Assembly (NCBI GenBank): GCA_019245555.1
Contig: JAFARH010000169.1
Coordinates: 1-6,905, forward strand
Direction: 5' to 3'
Origin: Betaproteobacteria bacterium
GTDB lineage: Bacteria; Pseudomonadota; Gammaproteobacteria; Burkholderiales; SG8-39
Length of the DNA stretch: 6,905 bases
Shown: positions 1-6,728 of the stretch, piece after piece
How positions within the stretch are numbered: the first letter of the stretch is position 1
How the letters are laid out: each line of letters opens with the position of its first letter
The notes under the pieces: model-generated
What the model saw: the letters and a program-made list of their open reading frames with translations, nothing else
What the model was told of the DNA's origin: nothing
Databases searched by the model: none
Made by a program: the position numbers and the translations under genes

Positions 1-519
1 AAGGCACCGGCGCCTGTCGTCTACACGGTGGGCAAGGGTGAGACGATCATCACGATCGCACAGAAGGTGCGGTATCCGAAAGCGACAGAAAATCAGATGC
101 TGTACGCGATCGTACGGCGCAATCCGAATGCGTTCTCAGTTCGGACCAAGGATCGGCTGCTGCCGGGGGCCAAGCTGACCATTCCAGACGAAGCGACCGT
201 TCTCTCCTATAAGCGCGAGGTTGTCGACCGTGAAGTGGCGTCGCTGCGTAAAGGCGAGGCGCTTTATGTGGATGGCCTCGCAGCCGAAAAGAAGGGCGAC
301 ATGCCGATTGCCATCAAGGCCTATATCGAATCGGCCCGCCTCGGGCATCCGCTGGCCGATCTGCGGCTAGGCGAACTCTACGACCGGGACAACACGCGGA
401 CGCTGCCGCGCGATCTTCAGGAGTCAATCCTGCACTATCAGAAGGCACGCGAGTTCGGGATCGACGTCAAGGACCAGCGGGCGCTCACTCCAGGCGACCC
501 CAGCGTCCCCACGCACTGA
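1..519 (+). CDS. LysM domain and Sel1-like repeat protein, 5' truncated
   Basis: The reading frame is open from base 1 (first codon AAG) to TGA at 517-519, giving 172 visible residues; the true start lies outside the window. Visible residues 8 to about 60 look like a LysM domain of the FimV kind: YTVGKGETIITIAQ, then an ANP-like RRNPNAF segment, then LLPGAKLTIPDE. In FimV-type proteins this module binds peptidoglycan and is periplasmic. Residues about 85-155 resemble Sel1/TPR-like repeats (AYIESARLGHPLADLRLGEL, then a second, weaker unit ending in YQKAREFG), which usually act as protein-protein scaffolds. I infer an envelope-associated structural or adaptor protein. A signal peptide or membrane segment would be in the missing N-terminal part. 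The gene converges on the thioesterase gene with one base between the two stop codons. No terminator is visible. The family call is fairly secure; the exact role is unknown. Confidence 0.8.
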   Translation, partial: KAPAPVVYTVGKGETIITIAQKVRYPKATENQMLYAIVRRNPNAFSVRTKDRLLPGAKLTIPDEATVLSYKREVVDREVASLRKGEALYVDGLAAEKKGDMPIAIKAYIESARLGHPLADLRLGELYDRDNTRTLPRDLQESILHYQKAREFGIDVKDQRALTPGDPSVPTH

Positions 520-520
520 G

Positions 521-946
521 CTAGGCCTTCGGCTTCGGCCAGAGCACCATCTGCGTGCAGCGGAAGGCGGCGATGCGGACGTCGCTGCCTTCGACACTCA
601 CCAGCGCATCCCAGACTTGAGTCGTGCGCCCGAGGTGAGTTGGCGTGGCGCGGCAAACGATCGCGCCATCGCGGGCGGTGCCGAGAAAATTGGCCTTCAG
701 CTCGATGGTGGTGAAGCCCGTCGCGCCCTCCGGAAGGGCCGCGCGGCAACCGTAGCCGCAGCTGGTATCGGCGAGCGCGACCACTGACGCCGCGTGCAGG
801 TAGCCATTCGGCGCCATGACGTGCTTTGCGACCGACATGCGGCTTTCCACGAGGCCCTTGGAGAGCGTGAGGATTTCCACGCCCAGATGACCCGGCAGGT
901 ACGGCGCGCCGTAACTGTTCAACTGCTCGCGCGTTGTAGTTGTCAT
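521..946 (-). CDS. PaaI-family hotdog-fold acyl-CoA thioesterase
   Basis: A 141-residue protein of the usual length for single-domain hotdog thioesterases of the PaaI/YdiI type, which hydrolyse acyl- or aryl-CoA thioesters in the cytoplasm. The core is visible at residues 46-66: PNGYLHA with His51 and Gly48, followed by the long helix SVVALADTSCGYG with Asp60 at the position of the family's catalytic acidic residue. The following strands (TTIELKANFLGTARDG, then a CRATPTHLGRTTQVWDA stretch) are typical of the fold. The frame is open to an upstream ATG at 994, but the ATG at 946 is preferred: it has AGGGG four bases upstream, and from there the protein has normal length. The natural substrate cannot be read from sequence. 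It is divergent from the AAA+ gene and converges on the LysM gene. A role in phenylacetate or enterobactin pathways is not supported by the neighbours. Confidence 0.85.
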   Translation of the reverse strand: MTTTTREQLNSYGAPYLPGHLGVEILTLSKGLVESRMSVAKHVMAPNGYLHAASVVALADTSCGYGCRAALPEGATGFTTIELKANFLGTARDGAIVCRATPTHLGRTTQVWDALVSVEGSDVRIAAFRCTQMVLWPKPKA

Positions 947-975
947 GCGACCCCTATCGAATTGGCACTCAGGCA

Positions 976-992
976 GCGCCTCTGCTAGGCGC
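976..992. repeat. Short inverted repeat in the 947-1070 divergent spacer
   Basis: GCGCCT (976-981) and AGGCGC (987-992) form a perfect 6-base stem around a 5-base loop. It lies 30 bases upstream of the thioesterase start. There is no T-tract on either side, so it is not an intrinsic terminator. It could be an operator half-site pair, a 5' leader hairpin, or chance in GC-rich DNA. Confidence 0.35.
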
Positions 993-997
993 ACGGT

Positions 998-1026
998 TTG
1001 CTTGGACTAGGGCGTCATGCTACTTT
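998..1026 (+). promoter_or_regulatory. Candidate sigma-70 promoter for the AAA+ gene
   Basis: TTGCTT (998-1003) and TACTTT (1021-1026) are separated by 17 bases, the optimal sigma-70 spacing. Each hexamer matches consensus at only three positions. This would start transcription near 1033, about 38 bases before the ATG at 1071. The position is sensible but the hexamers are weak. Confidence 0.35.
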
Positions 1027-1070
1027 TTTCACCGGCGCACCGCCTAATAAGAAGCGATGAGAGGTAGCTC

Positions 1071-2042
1071 ATGTCGACAACGGTGACGATTCCGATCGCG
1101 GGCTTCAAGGACGTCTACGAAGTTCCCGCAGTAGAAAAAGCGCTGCAGGAATTGCCCCCTTCGGCGAACGAGGCGTTGCGCGCGATCTACGAGAAGATGG
1201 TGCGCCTCGGCGGCCAGCGCTTTACGGTCAAGCCCTCCGCGCTGCCGGAGATGGAAGCTCTGTTCCACGAGCTGCCGAACTTCACCGAGGTGCTGGAAGA
1301 CATCCGCAAGCATCTCGCACTGTGTGTCGACTCCAACGATTCGATCGAGTTGCCGCCGATGCTCTTGCTCGGCGAGCCGGGCATCGGCAAGACGCACTTC
1401 GCGCGCAAGCTCGCGCAGCTCCTCGGCACTGGCTTCGGCTTCGTGCCCATGAGCTCGCTCACCGCCGGCTGGGTGCTCTCGGGCGCCTCGTCGCAATGGA
1501 AGAACGCGAAGCCGGGCAAGGTGTTCGATACGTTCCTGAACGGCGAGTACGCGAACCCGGTGATCGTGGTCGACGAGATCGACAAGGCGAGCTCCGACGG
1601 CCAGTACGACCCGCTCGGTGCGCTCTACGAGCTCCTGGAAGTCGAGACCTCGACGCGGTTCGTGGACGAATTCGTCGAGCTGCCGATCGACGCGTCGGGC
1701 GCGGTATGGCTCGCCACGGCAAACGATGCAACGCGCATCCCGGAGCCGCTGGTCAACCGCCTGACTGTCTACGAAATCGACGCGCCGGACGAGGCCGGAT
1801 CGCTCCGCATCGCGCGCACCATCTACAGCGAAGTGCGCAATGCGCACGACTGGGGCCGGCAGTTCCCGGAGTCGCTCAGCGATTCCGCGCTCGACAGACT
1901 CGCGGGGCTGCCGCCGCGCGAGATGCGCCGCGCCGTGCAATCGGCTTTCGGTAATGCGAAGCTTGCCGGCCGCGCCGAAGTCAGCCCGGACGATGTCCAG
2001 CCGGGACGCTCAGGCCGCCGCCAGAAGATCGGCTTTCAGTAA
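1071..2042 (+). CDS. Stand-alone AAA+ ATPase with a Lon-like ATPase module
   Basis: A 323-residue cytoplasmic ATPase. Walker A is GEPGIGKT at residues 101-108 (Lys107) and Walker B is VIVVDEID at 164-171 (Asp168, Glu169). Sensor 1 lies in WLATAND (213-219, Asn218), a probable arginine finger is Arg230 in PEPLVNRL, and a sensor-2-like REMRR lies at 283-287. The stretch after Walker B (DPLGALYELLE, later FVDEFVELPID) resembles the same part of Lon protease, where a DPASALLEVLDPEQ-like motif occurs. There is no Ser-Lys protease domain and no Lon substrate-binding N-domain; about 95 N-terminal residues are of unrecognised type. The ATG at 1071 has GAGAGG six bases upstream. The stop TAA ends directly against the alaS stop. 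I infer an ATP-driven remodelling or motor subunit. Substrate and partner are unknown, and no partner gene sits beside it here. Confidence 0.85.
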   Translation: MSTTVTIPIAGFKDVYEVPAVEKALQELPPSANEALRAIYEKMVRLGGQRFTVKPSALPEMEALFHELPNFTEVLEDIRKHLALCVDSNDSIELPPMLLLGEPGIGKTHFARKLAQLLGTGFGFVPMSSLTAGWVLSGASSQWKNAKPGKVFDTFLNGEYANPVIVVDEIDKASSDGQYDPLGALYELLEVETSTRFVDEFVELPIDASGAVWLATANDATRIPEPLVNRLTVYEIDAPDEAGSLRIARTIYSEVRNAHDWGRQFPESLSDSALDRLAGLPPREMRRAVQSAFGNAKLAGRAEVSPDDVQPGRSGRRQKIGFQ

Positions 2043-4676
2043 CTAGACGCGGCTCTCGACCCAGGACTTCACCGACTGCAGCGCCCCCGGCAGGCCCGCC
2101 GGGTTCGTGCCGCCTGCCTGGGCCATGTCGGGGCGGCCGCCGCCTTTGCCGCCGACCTGCTGCGCCACGTAGTTCACGAGCTCCCCTGCCTTCACCTTGC
2201 CGGTGAGATCGCTGGTCACGCCGGCGATGAGCGATACCTTGCCGTCGTTCACCGCACCAAGGACGATCGCCGCCGACTTGAGCTTGTCTTTCAGGCGATC
2301 GACGGTCTCGCGCATCGTCTTCGGGTCAGCGTCGTCTAGCGTCACGGCGAGGACGCGCATCACCTGCCCGTCCTTCGCCTTCACCTCGATCGCCTGCGAG
2401 CTCAGGTCCGTGCCTTGCCCAGAGAGGAGCTTCGAGCGCATCCGCTGGATCTCTTTTTCCAGCGCCTTCTTCTCTTCCAGCAACTGCGCCGCGGCTTTCT
2501 CGGCATTGCCCGGTCCAGGCTGCGCTCGCAGCTGGCGAGCAACCTCGCGGAATTCCGCGAGCTGTGTATTGACCAGCCCGAGCGCGGTAAGGCCGGTGGT
2601 GGCCTCGACGCGCCGGATGCCGGCCGCTACGCCGCCTTCCGAGTAAATCTTGAATAGGCCAATGTCCCCCGTCCGGGCGACGTGCGTCCCGCCGCAGAAC
2701 TCGCGTGACGAGCCGATATCGAGCACGCGCACCTCGTCGCCGTACTTCTCGCCGAAGAGCATCATCGCGCCCGAGCTCTTGGCCTGCTCGATCGGCATCA
2801 CCTGCGCGCGCGTCGGCGTATTGGCCAGGATCTCGGCATTGACCAATGCCTCGACCTTGCGGATCTCGTCGTCCGACATGGGCTTGTTGTGCGAGAAATC
2901 GAAGCGCGTCTTGTCCGCGTCGACGAGCGAGCCGCGCTGCTGCACATGTGGCCCGAGTACCTCGCGCAGCGCCTTGTGCATAAGGTGGGTCACGGAGTGG
3001 TTGCGCATCGTGCGGCCGCGCAGCTCCGTATTCACGCGCGCCTCGACACGGTCGCCCACCTTGAGCGAGCCGGTCTTGAGCGTGCCGTGGTGGCCGAAGA
3101 CGTCGGCCTGGATCTTCTGCGTGTCCTCGACCCCGAAAGTGCCGCTCGAGCCGACGAGCTCGCCGCGGTCGCCCACCTGGCCGCCGGATTCGGCATAGAA
3201 CGGCGTCTCGTCGAGCACCACGGTGCCGGTGTCGCCGCTCTTCAGGCTCTTGACCTGGGTGCCTTCCTTGTAGAGCGCGACGACCTTGCCTTGATGCGCG
3301 AGCTTCTCGTAGCCATGGAACACAGTCTTGCCGCCAGAGTATTCGACGCCCGCCGCCATCGAGAACTTCGACGCCGCGCGCGCGCGTTCGCGCTGCTGCT
3401 CCATCGCCGCCTCGTAGCCCGCCATGTCGATCATCACGCCGCGCTCGCGGCAGATGTCGGCGGTGAGGTCGACCGGGAAACCGAAGGTGTCGTACAGGCG
3501 GAAAACGGTCTCGCCGTCGAGGAGCTTCTCGCCGGAGACCAGCGCGGACTCGAGCACGCCCATGCCGTTCTCAAGGGTCTCGGCAAAGCGCTCTTCCTCC
3601 TGCTTGAGGACATCGGCGACCCGCTCCTTCGAGCTACGGAGCTCCGGATAGGCATCGCCCATAGCCTGGTCCAGATCGGGCACCAGGCGATAGAAAAACG
3701 GCTCCTTCTGCCCGAGCTTGTAGCCGTGGCGGATCGCGCGCCGAATGATCCGGCGCAGCACGTAGCCGCGGCCTTCGTTACCAGGAATCACGCCATCGAC
3801 AACGAGGAACGAGCAGGCGCGGATGTGATCGGCAATGACGTTGAGCGATGGGCTCTTCGTCTGCTTCTGGTGCGTCTCTCGCGCGGCCGCCTTGATCAGG
3901 TCCTGGAAGAGATCGATTTCATAATTGGAGTGCTTGCCCTGCAGCACTGCGGCGATCCGCTCGAGACCCATGCCGGTGTCGACCGAGGGCTTGGGCAGCG
4001 GATTCATGTTGCCCCGCTCATCGCGGTTGAACTGCATGAACACCAGGTTCCAGATCTCGATGTAGCGGTCGCCGTCGGCATCGGGTGACCCCGGCGGTCC
4101 GCCTTCGATGCCGGGGCCGTGGTCGTAGAAGATCTCGCTGCACGGGCCGCACGGCCCGGTGTCGGCCATCTGCCAGAAGTTGTCCGACTGGAATTTCGCG
4201 CCGCCCGTCTTGTCGCCGATGCGGATGCAACGGTCCTTCGGCACGCCGACCATCTTCGTCCAGAGGTCGTACGCCTCGTCGTCCGTCTGATAGACCGTGG
4301 TCCAGAGCCGATCCGGCGGCAGCTTGTACACCTTGGTGAGAAGCTCCCACGCGAAGGCGATCGCGTCCTTCTTGAAGTAGTCGCCAAAGGAAAAGTTGCC
4401 GAGCATCTCGAAGAACGTGTGATGCCGCGCGGTATAGCCGACGTTCTCCAGGTCGTTGTGCTTGCCTCCGGCGCGGAGCGAGCGCTGCGCGGTCGTCGCG
4501 CGGCTATAGGAGCGCTTGTCCTTGCCGAGGAAAACGTCTTTGAACTGCACCATGCCGGAATTGACGAAGAGGAGCGTCGGATCGTTGGCCGGCACGAGCG
4601 AGCTCGAAGGGACGATGGTGTGGCCCTTCGAGCGGAAATACTCTAGGAAACTCGTTCGAATCTCGCTGGACTTCAT
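2043..4676 (-). CDS. alaS: Alanyl-tRNA synthetase
   Basis: An 877-residue class II synthetase that charges tRNA-Ala with alanine, almost exactly the length of the E. coli enzyme (876). The catalytic domain comes first: motif 1 region around residues 10-47, motif 2 region [20 protein letters not shown] onward (68-102), and motif 3 with GMGLER at 235-240. The tRNA-recognition region follows. The editing domain, which removes mischarged Ser or Gly, has the zinc ligands His560 and His564 (HSVTH) plus Cys661 and His665 (CGGTH). A helical coiled-coil segment near residues 720-750 precedes the C-Ala domain, which ends with the Gly-rich [15 protein letters not shown]. Ser66 replaces the Cys I expect in QRCVRAGG. 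The start ATG at 4676 gives the expected N-terminus, but no clear Shine-Dalgarno sequence precedes it. An intrinsic terminator lies just upstream, so alaS probably has its own promoter. Confidence 0.98.
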   Translation of the reverse strand: MKSSEIRTSFLEYFRSKGHTIVPSSSLVPANDPTLLFVNSGMVQFKDVFLGKDKRSYSRATTAQRSLRAGGKHNDLENVGYTARHHTFFEMLGNFSFGDYFKKDAIAFAWELLTKVYKLPPDRLWTTVYQTDDEAYDLWTKMVGVPKDRCIRIGDKTGGAKFQSDNFWQMADTGPCGPCSEIFYDHGPGIEGGPPGSPDADGDRYIEIWNLVFMQFNRDERGNMNPLPKPSVDTGMGLERIAAVLQGKHSNYEIDLFQDLIKAAARETHQKQTKSPSLNVIADHIRACSFLVVDGVIPGNEGRGYVLRRIIRRAIRHGYKLGQKEPFFYRLVPDLDQAMGDAYPELRSSKERVADVLKQEEERFAETLENGMGVLESALVSGEKLLDGETVFRLYDTFGFPVDLTADICRERGVMIDMAGYEAAMEQQRERARAASKFSMAAGVEYSGGKTVFHGYEKLAHQGKVVALYKEGTQVKSLKSGDTGTVVLDETPFYAESGGQVGDRGELVGSSGTFGVEDTQKIQADVFGHHGTLKTGSLKVGDRVEARVNTELRGRTMRNHSVTHLMHKALREVLGPHVQQRGSLVDADKTRFDFSHNKPMSDDEIRKVEALVNAEILANTPTRAQVMPIEQAKSSGAMMLFGEKYGDEVRVLDIGSSREFCGGTHVARTGDIGLFKIYSEGGVAAGIRRVEATTGLTALGLVNTQLAEFREVARQLRAQPGPGNAEKAAAQLLEEKKALEKEIQRMRSKLLSGQGTDLSSQAIEVKAKDGQVMRVLAVTLDDADPKTMRETVDRLKDKLKSAAIVLGAVNDGKVSLIAGVTSDLTGKVKAGELVNYVAQQVGGKGGGRPDMAQAGGTNPAGLPGALQSVKSWVESRV

Positions 4677-4683
4677 TCAGCCG

Positions 4684-4689
4684 ATTCTA
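4684..4689 (-). promoter_or_regulatory. Candidate -10 element directly upstream of alaS
   Basis: Read on the minus strand, positions 4689-4684 are TAGAAT, five of six matches to TATAAT. Only seven bases separate it from the alaS ATG, so a start site at normal distance would fall at or next to the A of the ATG. No good -35 hexamer is present at 16-18 bases upstream; that position lies inside the terminator hairpin. An activator or an upstream promoter could serve instead. Confidence 0.35.
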
Positions 4690-4701
4690 CTGCACTGCGA
4701 C

Positions 4702-4731
4702 AAAAAGCCCGGAGCGCTGCAGTCGCTCCGG
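4702..4731 (-). terminator. Rho-independent terminator after the Myb-like gene
   Basis: On the minus strand CCGGAGCG (4731-4724) pairs perfectly with CGCTCCGG (4716-4709) around a 7-base loop, followed by GC and five T (4706-4702). The hairpin begins nine bases after the stop codon of the small Myb-like gene. It ends about 25 bases before the alaS ATG, so it separates the two transcription units or acts as an attenuator for read-through into alaS. There is no T-tract for the opposite direction. Confidence 0.8.
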
Positions 4732-4740
4732 TAATGCCCT

Positions 4741-5079
4741 CTATGCGTTGATGCGCCCGTACTTCAAGAGTCTCGCGCGCACCGCTCCCATGGTTCTCTC
4801 GTGCGCCGATGCCAGCTCTTGCAGCGCACGCCCCGCATCGAACGCGGCGAGGAGCTTGCGATCCTCGTCCTCCGTCCAGGGCTCGCCGGTTTTCGGCGGC
4901 ATCTGCGACTTGCGGCGCTCGAAGCGCTCCATGCGCTCGAGCGCGGACGCTGCTTCGTACAGCGCCCGCACCACGAGCGGCCGCTGGTAGGCGCTCTCCG
5001 GCGGGAAGACTTCCCCAGTCTCCGGATCGACGCCATTCGCGAGCGAGCGCACGACTGCCAATGCTTGTGCTTGTTCCAT
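4741..5079 (-). CDS. Small conserved protein with C-terminal Myb/SANT-like helix-turn-helix
   Basis: A 112-residue basic, soluble protein. Residues 15-40 hold NGVDPETGEVFPPES followed by an LVVRAL helix, a conserved-looking N-terminal module. Residues 66-110 resemble a Myb/SANT or GcrA-like three-helix DNA-binding unit: EPWTEDEDRKLLAAFDAG, then LQELASAHERTMGAVRARLL, with Trp68, Leu76, Phe80 and Gly83 in expected places. I recognise this as a recurring hypothetical family of betaproteobacteria, but no function is established to my knowledge. A GTG at 5088 extends the frame by three codons but overlaps the ribosome binding site, so ATG 5079 is chosen. The gene lies between the recX terminator and alaS and has its own terminator, implying a monocistronic transcript. 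A role as a DNA-binding regulator is inference from the fold. Confidence 0.8.
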   Translation of the reverse strand: MEQAQALAVVRSLANGVDPETGEVFPPESAYQRPLVVRALYEAASALERMERFERRKSQMPPKTGEPWTEDEDRKLLAAFDAGRALQELASAHERTMGAVRARLLKYGRINA

Positions 5080-5085
5080 TCCGTT

Positions 5086-5094
5086 CACCTCCCC
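5086..5094 (-). promoter_or_regulatory. Strong Shine-Dalgarno site of the Myb-like gene
   Basis: Minus-strand GGGGAGGTG covers 5094-5086, with the GGAGG core eight bases from the ATG at 5079. Spacing and strength decide the start in favour of 5079 over the GTG at 5088, which lies inside this element. Confidence 0.75.
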
Positions 5095-5095
5095 T

Positions 5096-5113
5096 CTACA
5101 GAACGACCTGTAG
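5096..5113. repeat. Inverted repeat just upstream of the Myb-like gene's ribosome binding site
   Basis: CTACAG (5096-5101) and CTGTAG (5108-5113) are perfect inverted copies separated by six bases. The element ends one base before the GGGGAGGTG ribosome binding site. It could be an operator, for example for autoregulation, or a hairpin in the mRNA leader. There is no T-tract. Function is not shown by sequence. Confidence 0.45.
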
Positions 5114-5120
5114 TCAGATG

Positions 5121-5131
5121 AACGTCCATGA
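5121..5131 (-). promoter_or_regulatory. 11-base word shared with the recA promoter region
   Basis: Minus-strand TCATGGACGTT (5131-5121) lies about 42 bases upstream of the Myb-like gene start. The identical word occurs in the same orientation at 6827-6817, over the predicted recA start site and the weak half of the LexA-like operator. Here the flanks make a near-palindrome, ATGGACGTTCAT. The TACAG half of a LexA box is not present at the required distance. It may be a shared regulator site or chance. Confidence 0.3.
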
Positions 5132-5157
5132 AATGCACAGGATTACAGCGTGATTAG

Positions 5158-5195
5158 AAAAAGACGCGGAGCTAAATCGATTCGGGATCCGCGTC
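5158..5195 (-). terminator. Rho-independent terminator overlapping the recX 3' end
   Basis: On the minus strand GACGCGGA (5195-5188) pairs perfectly with TCCGCGTC (5170-5163), followed at once by five T (5162-5158). The 17-base loop holds the last recX codons and its stop codon. The upstream stem arm is therefore coding sequence. It should end the recA-recX transcript before the Myb-like gene. Confidence 0.75.
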
Positions 5196-5627
5196 GATCA
5201 CGCGGCGGATGACGTCGTACGAAAAGCCGCGACTCTGCAGGAAGCGCGCGCGCTTGGCCTTCTCTTCGCGCGTCGTCGCCGCTCCACGGTACTTGCGTGC
5301 GACGATTGCCTTGGCGCGATCGTAGTCGCCCTCGGCGGAGACTCGCTCGACCACGGCTTCGGCGACGCCATGGGCCTTGAGGTCGTGACGGATCTTCGCG
5401 GCTCCGTACTTGCGCGCCAGCCAGTTCGTTCGAACCTCCGCGTAGCGTTCGTCCGAAAGCTGCCGCTTGATCGCCAGCTCGTTCAGGACGTCCTCTATGG
5501 AAGCTGGCGACTCGGCGTGCGGCAAGAGCTTGCGCGCGAGCTCGGCTCGCGAATGCTCGCGCCGCACGAGAAACCGCAACGCCCGTACCTTCAGCTCGAC
5601 GGGAGTGTCGGGCCGCTCGCTTTTCAA
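5172..5627 (-). CDS. recX: Regulatory protein RecX
   Basis: A 151-residue helical protein, slightly shorter than E. coli RecX (166). The family's three-helix units are visible: RALRFLVRREHSRAELARKL (residues 16-35), then LSDERYAEVRTNWLARKYGA with the KIRHDLKAHGV segment, and finally RARFLQSRGFSYDVIRRVI. RecX binds RecA and limits filament growth and activity in most species studied. The proposed start is TTG at 5627, because the recA stop codon lies in the same frame two codons upstream and no ATG or GTG follows near the N-terminus. There is no recognisable Shine-Dalgarno site, so translation probably depends on coupling or reinitiation after recA. It is six bases downstream of recA and very likely co-transcribed from the SOS-type recA promoter. 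A terminator covers its 3' end. Confidence 0.93.
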   Translation of the reverse strand: MKSERPDTPVELKVRALRFLVRREHSRAELARKLLPHAESPASIEDVLNELAIKRQLSDERYAEVRTNWLARKYGAAKIRHDLKAHGVAEAVVERVSAEGDYDRAKAIVARKYRGAATTREEKAKRARFLQSRGFSYDVIRRVIDADPESI

Positions 5628-5633
5628 GACTGC

Positions 5634-6728
5634 TTAGGCGGTGCTGCCGCCGCGCTTGCGGGTCGGCAGGTGCTCGACCTTCTTGTCCACCGCGGGCTCC
5701 TCGGCCTTGTCGGCCGCAGCCGCATTGGATCCTGAGGACACGCCGCCCATCGCTTTCTCGCGGATCTTGGCCTCGATCTCCTTGGCGAGCGTGGCGTTTT
5801 CTTTCAGGAAGTCACGCGCATTGTCCTTGCCCTGGCCGAGGCGATCGCCGTTATAGATGTACCAGGCGCCCGACTTCTCCAGCACCTGGAGGTTGACGCC
5901 GATCTCGAGCACTTCGCCTTCGCGCGAGATGCCCTCGCCGTACATGATGTCGAACTCGGATTGCCTGAATGGTGGCGCGACCTTGTTCTTCACCACCTTG
6001 ACGCGCGTCTCGGCGCCGACCACCTCGTCGCCCTTCTTGATCGAGCCGATGCGCCGGATGTCCATGCGCACCGATGCATAGAACTTGAGCGCGTTGCCAC
6101 CGGTGGTGGTCTCGGGGTTGCCGAACATGACGCCGATCTTCATGCGGATCTGGTTGATGAAGATGACGAGTGTGTTGGTGCGCTTGATGTTGGCGGTGAG
6201 CTTTCTCAGCGCCTGGCTCATGAGGCGCGCCTGCAGGCCCATCTGCGGCTCGCCCATTTCGCCTTCGATCTCGGCCTTCGGTGTGAGCGCGGCGACCGAG
6301 TCGATGACGATCACGTCGACCGCACCCGAGCGCACGAGCATGTCGGCGATTTCCAGCGCCTGCTCGCCCGTATCCGGCTGTGAGATCAGGAGGTCTTCCG
6401 TCTTCACGCCGAGCTTGGCGGCGTAAGTGATGTCCAGGGCGTTTTCGGCGTCGATGAAGGCCGCCGTGCCGCCAAGCTTCTGGATTTCGGCGATGACCTG
6501 AAGCGTAAGGGTGGTTTTGCCCGACGATTCCGGACCGTAGATCTCGACCACGCGGCCGCGCGGCAGGCCGCCGACGCCGAGAGCGAGATCCAGGCCGAGC
6601 GAACCGGTGGAGACGACCTCGATGTCCTTCACCGCCTCGGCATCCATCTTCATGATGGAGCCCTTGCCGTACTGCTTCTCGATCTGGGAGAGCGCGGCGG
6701 CTAATGCCTTAGACTTGTTGTCATCCAT
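5634..6728 (-). CDS. recA: Recombinase RecA
   Basis: A 364-residue complete RecA, the strand-exchange ATPase that also triggers LexA self-cleavage in the SOS response. Walker A is GPESSGKT at residues 65-72 (Lys71), the catalytic Glu is residue 95, and Walker B is [10 protein letters not shown]. Loop L1 is in [20 protein letters not shown], loop L2 in [20 protein letters not shown], and the VKNK pair of lysines that reaches into the neighbouring subunit's ATP site is kept. Residues after Glu95 read NALDIT where E. coli has HALDPI. The tail beyond about residue 330 is longer than in E. coli (364 against 353 residues) and ends in [16 protein letters not shown], so it is not strongly acidic. The ATG at 6728 gives the standard N-terminus; a GAGG lies 11 bases upstream, rather far. 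Promoter and LexA-like box lie at 6808-6855. Confidence 0.98.
   Translation of the reverse strand: MDDNKSKALAAALSQIEKQYGKGSIMKMDAEAVKDIEVVSTGSLGLDLALGVGGLPRGRVVEIYGPESSGKTTLTLQVIAEIQKLGGTAAFIDAENALDITYAAKLGVKTEDLLISQPDTGEQALEIADMLVRSGAVDVIVIDSVAALTPKAEIEGEMGEPQMGLQARLMSQALRKLTANIKRTNTLVIFINQIRMKIGVMFGNPETTTGGNALKFYASVRMDIRRIGSIKKGDEVVGAETRVKVVKNKVAPPFRQSEFDIMYGEGISREGEVLEIGVNLQVLEKSGAWYIYNGDRLGQGKDNARDFLKENATLAKEIEAKIREKAMGGVSSGSNAAAADKAEEPAVDKKVEHLPTRKRGGSTA

Noticed and set aside
524..540. GGCC-containing small hairpin at the thioesterase 3' end as a terminator
   Set aside because: The stem has only four bases and there is no T-tract on either strand; it reflects the repeated Pro-Lys codons at the C-terminus.
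947..994. Longer thioesterase start at 994
   Set aside because: The added 16 residues precede the family's normal N-terminus, and the ATG at 946 has a ribosome binding site directly upstream.
1044..1940. Minus-strand open frame of 298 codons opposite the AAA+ gene
   Set aside because: The product is rich in Arg and His with no domain pattern, while the plus strand encodes every AAA+ motif.
2889..4088. Long plus-strand open frame of 399 codons inside alaS
   Set aside because: It is antisense to a complete and well-conserved alaS, has no recognisable domain, and such frames are common opposite GC-rich genes.
5096..5113. Possible LexA box in the CTACAG/CTGTAG repeat
   Set aside because: The half-sites face the wrong way (ACAG-N6-CTGT rather than CTGT-N8-ACAG).
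5141..5156. Direct repeat GATTA-N6-GATTA upstream of the Myb-like gene
   Set aside because: Two 5-base copies 11 bases apart are too short to separate from chance, though the spacing is about one helical turn.
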